DNA from: Monoplex corrugatus
Lineage: Eukaryota > Mollusca > Gastropoda > Littorinimorpha > Ranellidae
Direction of reading: 5' to 3'
Assembly (NCBI GenBank): GCA_030674185.1
Contig: CM060312.1
Location: 2,419,393-2,483,392 of the forward strand
DNA length: 64,000 nt
Shown here: in pieces, positions 59,821-64,000 of the stretch
How the letters are laid out: every line of letters begins with the position of its first letter
Numbering within the stretch: position 1 is the first letter of the stretch
Made by a program: the position numbers and the translations under genes
Notes under the pieces: generated by a model
Told to the model about the DNA's origin: nothing
What the model saw: only the letters and a program-made list of their open reading frames with translations
The model's database searches: none

Positions 59821-60372
59821 CTGGCTGCTTGGTTGATTGGTTGGCTGACTGGCTGGGTTGCTGGTTGGCTGGCTGGTTAGTTGGTTGGTTAGCCAGTTGG
59901 TTGGTTAGATGGCTGACTGGTTGGTTGGTTAACCGGCTGGTTGGTTGGTTGGTTGATAAGCTGGATGGTTTGCTGGTTGGTTGGGTGGGTGAGTGGGTGG
60001 GTGGCTGGTTGGTTGGTTAGTTTTTTGGTTGGTTTGACAGTTGGTTGGTTGGCTGCCTGACTGTATGTTGGCTGGTTGATTGGTTGGCAGGTTATCTGGT
60101 TGGTTGTTTGGACAGGTGGTTGGTTGGCTAATTGATTGGTTGGTTGGTTTGTTCATTAGCTGATCGGTTGCTTAGTTTGTTGGTTGGCTGGTTGATTAAC
60201 TGATTTGTTGGTTGGTTGGTTGGCTGGTTCATAGGTTGGTTGGTTGGCTGGTTCATTGGTTGGTTGGTCTGCTGACTGGTTGGTTGATTGCTTGATTTGT
60301 TCATTGGTTGGCCCTTGGTCAGTTTGTGGCTGATTGGTTGATCGGCTGATTTGTTGGCCGGCTGGTTGACTA
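59821..60372. repeat. (GGTT)n tetranucleotide array with GGCT variants
   Basis: ttggttggttggctggttgg-type repeats over 550 bp, degenerate. Confidence 0.93.
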
Positions 60373-60536
60373 TTTTTTGTTTTTATTTTTTCTTTGTTGG
60401 TTGACCTGTTGTTTTGGAGTATGCCTTTGTGAGATGAGAATCCATGTGTGTGCATGCTATGTGTAGGTAGCAGGGTGAGCGTAGTATTGTGAATGTACAT
60501 GTAGCCATTGACAAACAATATACACATCACACTACA

Positions 60537-61246
60537 GGTGAGGGGCTGGAACTAAACAGCAGGAAGACTGAAGTCATGGTGATCAGTAAAAAACATGAAA
60601 TCCCCTCATGCAAAATAACAGCAAATGGCACAACTTTGACACAGGTTGATAAATTCAAATACCTGGGAACGATCATTTCATCAGACGGCAGATGCACATC
60701 AGAAATAGCCGGCACAATCGCCAAGCAAAACAGCATTCGGGAAGATGACAGGCATTCTTACCAACAAATGCCTATCAATTAACATCAGGAAGAGAGTTCT
60801 TGAATGTTATATAGAACCAATACTGTTGTACGGATGTGAGGCGTGGACAGTCAACAAACAAAGCCAGAACAAGATTGAGGCAGCCGAGATGTGGTTTCTC
60901 AGAAGAATGTTGAGAGTTCCATGGACAGCAAAGAAAACAAACGAGACAGTCTTGCTGGAGGCAGACACAAGTAGATCACTCATAAGGAAGATTAGGAAAA
61001 GGCAGGCAACATTTATAGGCCATTTTATGAGGAAAGGGGATTTGGAGCACTTGGTCACAACGGGAAAGCTGGAGGGAAAGAGAGCACCGGGTAGACCCAG
61101 GGAGAAAATGCTGGACAGACTTGCAGAGTGGCTGGGGACGAGGGGGGTGGGAGAGATGCTGGGGGCAACAAGAGATAGAGACAGATGAAAGTCCATGATT
61201 GCCAATGCCATGCGGCAAGGCACCTGATGATGATGATGATGACTAC
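60537..61246 (+). pseudogene. LINE (GAT-tailed family), 3' part of RT ORF
   Basis: Reads GLELNSRKTEVMVISKKHEI, KFKYLGTIISSDGRCTSEIA, then after a frameshift near 60,745 ILTNKCLSINIRKRVLECYI, EPILLYGCEAWTVNKQSQNK and WFLRRMLRVPWTAKKTNETV, ending ANAMRQGT and a (GAT)n tail. A TGA replaces a Trp codon near 61187 (RDRDR-stop-KSM). It is about 90 percent similar to the 40.9-kb copy, which retains more 5' sequence. Confidence 0.85.
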
Positions 61247-61775
61247 AGATACCATAACACTGAGACAGTGTCCTCTGACAACCAGCATCGCACAAGGTAC
61301 ATACCTGTCTGGTGTAGGAGACTGTGTTGACATGTTGCATGGTGCCTTGGTTTCTTACAACAATTTGGACTGAAGGGATTTTGAACACAGACTTTCTGTC
61401 TTCAATTTACTGTAGTAACCACTTCACCAAGCCCACAGGTCAAAGGACAGGTCTACAGTTATGCCTATACAATTCCAGCTGGTAGAATTTGCTCAAGGTG
61501 CCATGAATGAATCCACACACACACACACATATGTATATACCTATATGTACACACATGAATACACACACACACACACACACATTTTATAAATGTGTGCTAG
61601 AACAATGTCAAAGGAAGTGAAGTAACTCTTCACGGCAACTGATATTGGAGTTGTTTCATAATTATGCCCCTTGTCTGGTTGTGCGTGGGAAAGCGAGATG
61701 GTTAGTATAATGTGACCTTGCTTTTGTTATTCAGTTTGAATTCACCTTCAACTTTTCTTCTATATATGGCATTAA

Positions 61776-61777
<2 letters not shown>
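61247..61777. other. Unassigned unique sequence with short (CA)n
   Basis: Short CA tracts at 61516-61530 and 61561-61580. No gene seen. Confidence 0.4.
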
Positions 61778-61861
<84 letters not shown>

Positions 61862-62093
61862 GTGTGCGTGTGCGTGTGTGTGTGTGTGTATGTGTGAGAG
61901 TGTGCAGCTGACACAAGGTTGTGTGTGTGTGCGTGTGTAACTGACATGAGGGTGTGTGTGTGTGTGTGTGCGTATGTATGTGTGTGTGTGTGCGTGTGTG
62001 TGTGATTGTGCGTGTGTGTGTGTGCGTGTGTGTATGTACATGTGTGTTGTATGTGCGTGTGTATGTGTGTGTATGTATGTATGTGTTGTATGT

Positions 62094-62142
<49 letters not shown>

Positions 62143-62160
62143 TATGTGTGTGTGTATGTA

Positions 62161-62197
<37 letters not shown>

Positions 62198-62201
62198 ACT
62201 G

Positions 62202-62232
<31 letters not shown>

Positions 62233-62384
62233 TGTATGTGTGTATGTGTGTGTGTATGTGTGTGTATGTGTGTGTATGTGTGTGTGTATGTGTAAGAGTG
62301 TGCTGCTGACACAAGGTTGTGTGTGTGCATGTATGTGTGTGTTGTGTGTAACTGACATGAGGGGGTGTGTGTGTGCGTGTGTGT

Positions 62385-62423
<39 letters not shown>

Positions 62424-62455
62424 TGCGCGCGCGCGCACGCGCTCATGCACTTGTG
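61778..62455. repeat. (GT)n/(GTAT)n tract with an internal larger repeat
   Basis: GT repeats interrupted by three copies of a gctgacacaaggttgtgtgt or aactgacatgagggtgtgtg segment (61905, 61940, 62305, 62350), so a higher-order duplication of about 400 bp is superimposed. Ends with a (GC)n piece at about 62426-62440. Confidence 0.92.
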
Positions 62456-62543
62456 TGCTGACAATGTCACCATTTACCTCTATGGCATTCCCACAGAGTG
62501 ACACAGTGTGGTCCCTCCACCCTCCCTCCCTTCCCTCTCCCAT

Positions 62544-62779
62544 ATTCCAAGCAAACAGCCAGTTGATCGGTTGATGCACTCAGCTGACACAGGCCTGACC
62601 TCCACACCTGATGTTTCAAGTTATTCCAAGCAAACAGCCGGCTGATCGGTTGATGCACTCAGCTGACACAGGCCTGACCTCCACACCTGATGTTTCAAGT
62701 TATTCCAAGCAAACAGCCGGTTGATCGGTTGATGCACTCAGCTGACACAGGCCTGACCTCCACACCTGATGTTTCAAGT
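62544..62779. repeat. 79-bp tandem repeat, three copies
   Basis: The unit starts attccaagcaaacagccggt and ends acacctgatgtttcaagtt. Copies are almost identical. Confidence 0.93.
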
Positions 62780-62818
62780 TCAGTCCCGGCCCACAACATA
62801 ACTGTCCTGTTCACTGTA

Positions 62819-64000
62819 TATGGATGTTGTAGTCACAGTAGTCATGTCCACTTTGTGTCCAACACATCAGATGTTGTAGTCACAGTAGTCATGTCAGCTT
62901 TGTCTCTAACACATGTTGTAGTCACAGTAGTCATGTCAGCTTTGTCTCTAACACATGGATGTTGTAGTCACAGTAGTCATGTCAGCTTTGTCTCTAACAC
63001 ATGGATGTTGTAGTCACAGTAGTCATGTCAGCTTTGTGTCGTACATATGGATGTTGTAGTCACAGTAGTCATGTCAGCTTTGTCTCTAACACATGGATGT
63101 TGTAGTCACAGTAGTCATGTCATGTCAGCTTTGTCTCTAACACATGGATGTTGTAGTCACAGTAGTCATGTCAGCTTTGTGTCTAACACATGGATGTTGT
63201 AGTCACAGTAGTCATGTCAGCTTTGTGTCTAACACATGGATGTTGTAGTCACAGTAGTCATGTCAGCTTTGTGTCTAACACATGGATGTTGTAGTCACAG
63301 TAGTCATGTCAGCTTTGTGTCTAACACATGGATGTTGTAGTCACATTGGTCATGTCAGCTTTGTCTCTAATACATGAATATTGTAGTCACAGTAGTCATG
63401 TCAGCTTTGTCTCTAACACATGGATGTTGTAGTCACAGTAGCCATGTCATGTTAGCTTTGTCTCTAACACATGAATATTGTAGTCACAGTAGTCATGTCA
63501 GCTTTGTCTCTAACACATGGATGTAGTCACAGTAGTCATGTCATGTCAGCTTTGTCTCTAACACATGGATGTTGTAGTCACAGTAGTCATGTCAGCTTTG
63601 TCTCTAACACATGGATGTTGTAGTCACAGTAGTCATGTCAGCTTTGTCTCTTACACATGGATGTTGTAGTCACAGTAGTCATGTCAGCTTTGTGTCTTAC
63701 ATATGGGATGTTGTAGTCACAGTAGTCATGTCATGTCAGCTTTGTCTCTAACACATGGATGTTGTAGTCACAGTAGTCATGTCAGCTTTGTCTCTAACAC
63801 ATCAGATGTTGTAGTCACAGTAATCATGTCAGCTTTGTGTCTTACACATGGATGTTGTAGTCACAGTAGTCATGTCAGCTTTGTCTCTAACACATGGATG
63901 TTGTAGTCACAGTAGTCATGTCAGCTTTGTGTCTAACACATGGATGTTGTAGTCACAGTAGTCATGTCAGCTTTGTCTCTAACACATGGATGTTGTAGTC
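62819..64000. repeat. 46-bp minisatellite, about 25 copies, running off the window
   Basis: The unit is atggatgttgtagtcacagt then agtcatgtcagctttgtctc and taacac. Some copies carry a catgt duplication (gtcatgtcatgtcag). The array is cut by the window end. Confidence 0.95.

Overview
The window is eukaryotic genomic DNA, most likely from a marine invertebrate and plausibly a mollusc. That placement is inference from the intron-rich gene, the mix of LINE, REL-type and Copia elements and the extreme minisatellite load; no marker gene fixes the species. Well over half of the window is tandem repeat, and most long open frames are by-products of those repeats.

One host gene spans most of the window on the minus strand, from about 56,393 (start codon) to 8,627 (stop codon). 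I recognise it as a homologue of SSUH2 (ssu-2 homolog, a protein with a DnaJ-like cysteine-rich domain). Eleven coding exons can be joined with GT/AG borders and matching phases at every junction: 56393-56381, 51777-51688, 40793-40635, 38436-38367, 36680-36554, 33255-33070, 18805-18646, 16808-16721, 13412-13310, 12133-12026 and 8770-8627. They sum to 1,248 nt (415 residues plus stop) and end in a CVIL prenylation box. One in-frame TGA lies in exon 8; it is either a consensus error or a real lesion.

The introns are made of minisatellites with periods of 25, 30, 36, 39, 44, 45, 52, 69 and 81 bp, of (CA)n/(GT)n tracts, and of transposon remains. Intron 6 holds a nearly complete but broken R2-superclade (REL-endonuclease) retrotransposon at 29.0-32.6 kb and a 10-kb 39-bp array. 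Four truncated copies of one LINE family with (GAT)n tails lie at 40.9-42.1, 43.3-43.6, 56.8 and 60.5-61.2 kb. There are also a CR1-like LINE end (33.5-34.2 kb), another LINE scrap (13.7-13.9 kb), a broken Copia RNase H segment (36.8-37.5 kb), and palindromic MITE-like elements that appear to have seeded two further arrays (42.8-43.2 and 43.6-45.1 kb).

The most striking observation is that many of the arrays are not random intron filler. They begin at exon borders of the SSUH2 gene, and their units carry copies of the neighbouring splice site plus a few exon bases. This holds for the acceptors of exons 5, 7, 10 and 11, the donors of exons 3 and 5, probably the donor of exon 2, and even the stop-codon region. 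At exon 5 the copied acceptors are all in frame and would add ten-residue blocks. At exon 7 about 250 copies would each lead to an early stop.

Downstream of the gene (1-8.6 kb) and upstream of its start (56.7-64 kb) I see no further host gene, only arrays, microsatellites, mobile-element fragments and short unassigned stretches.
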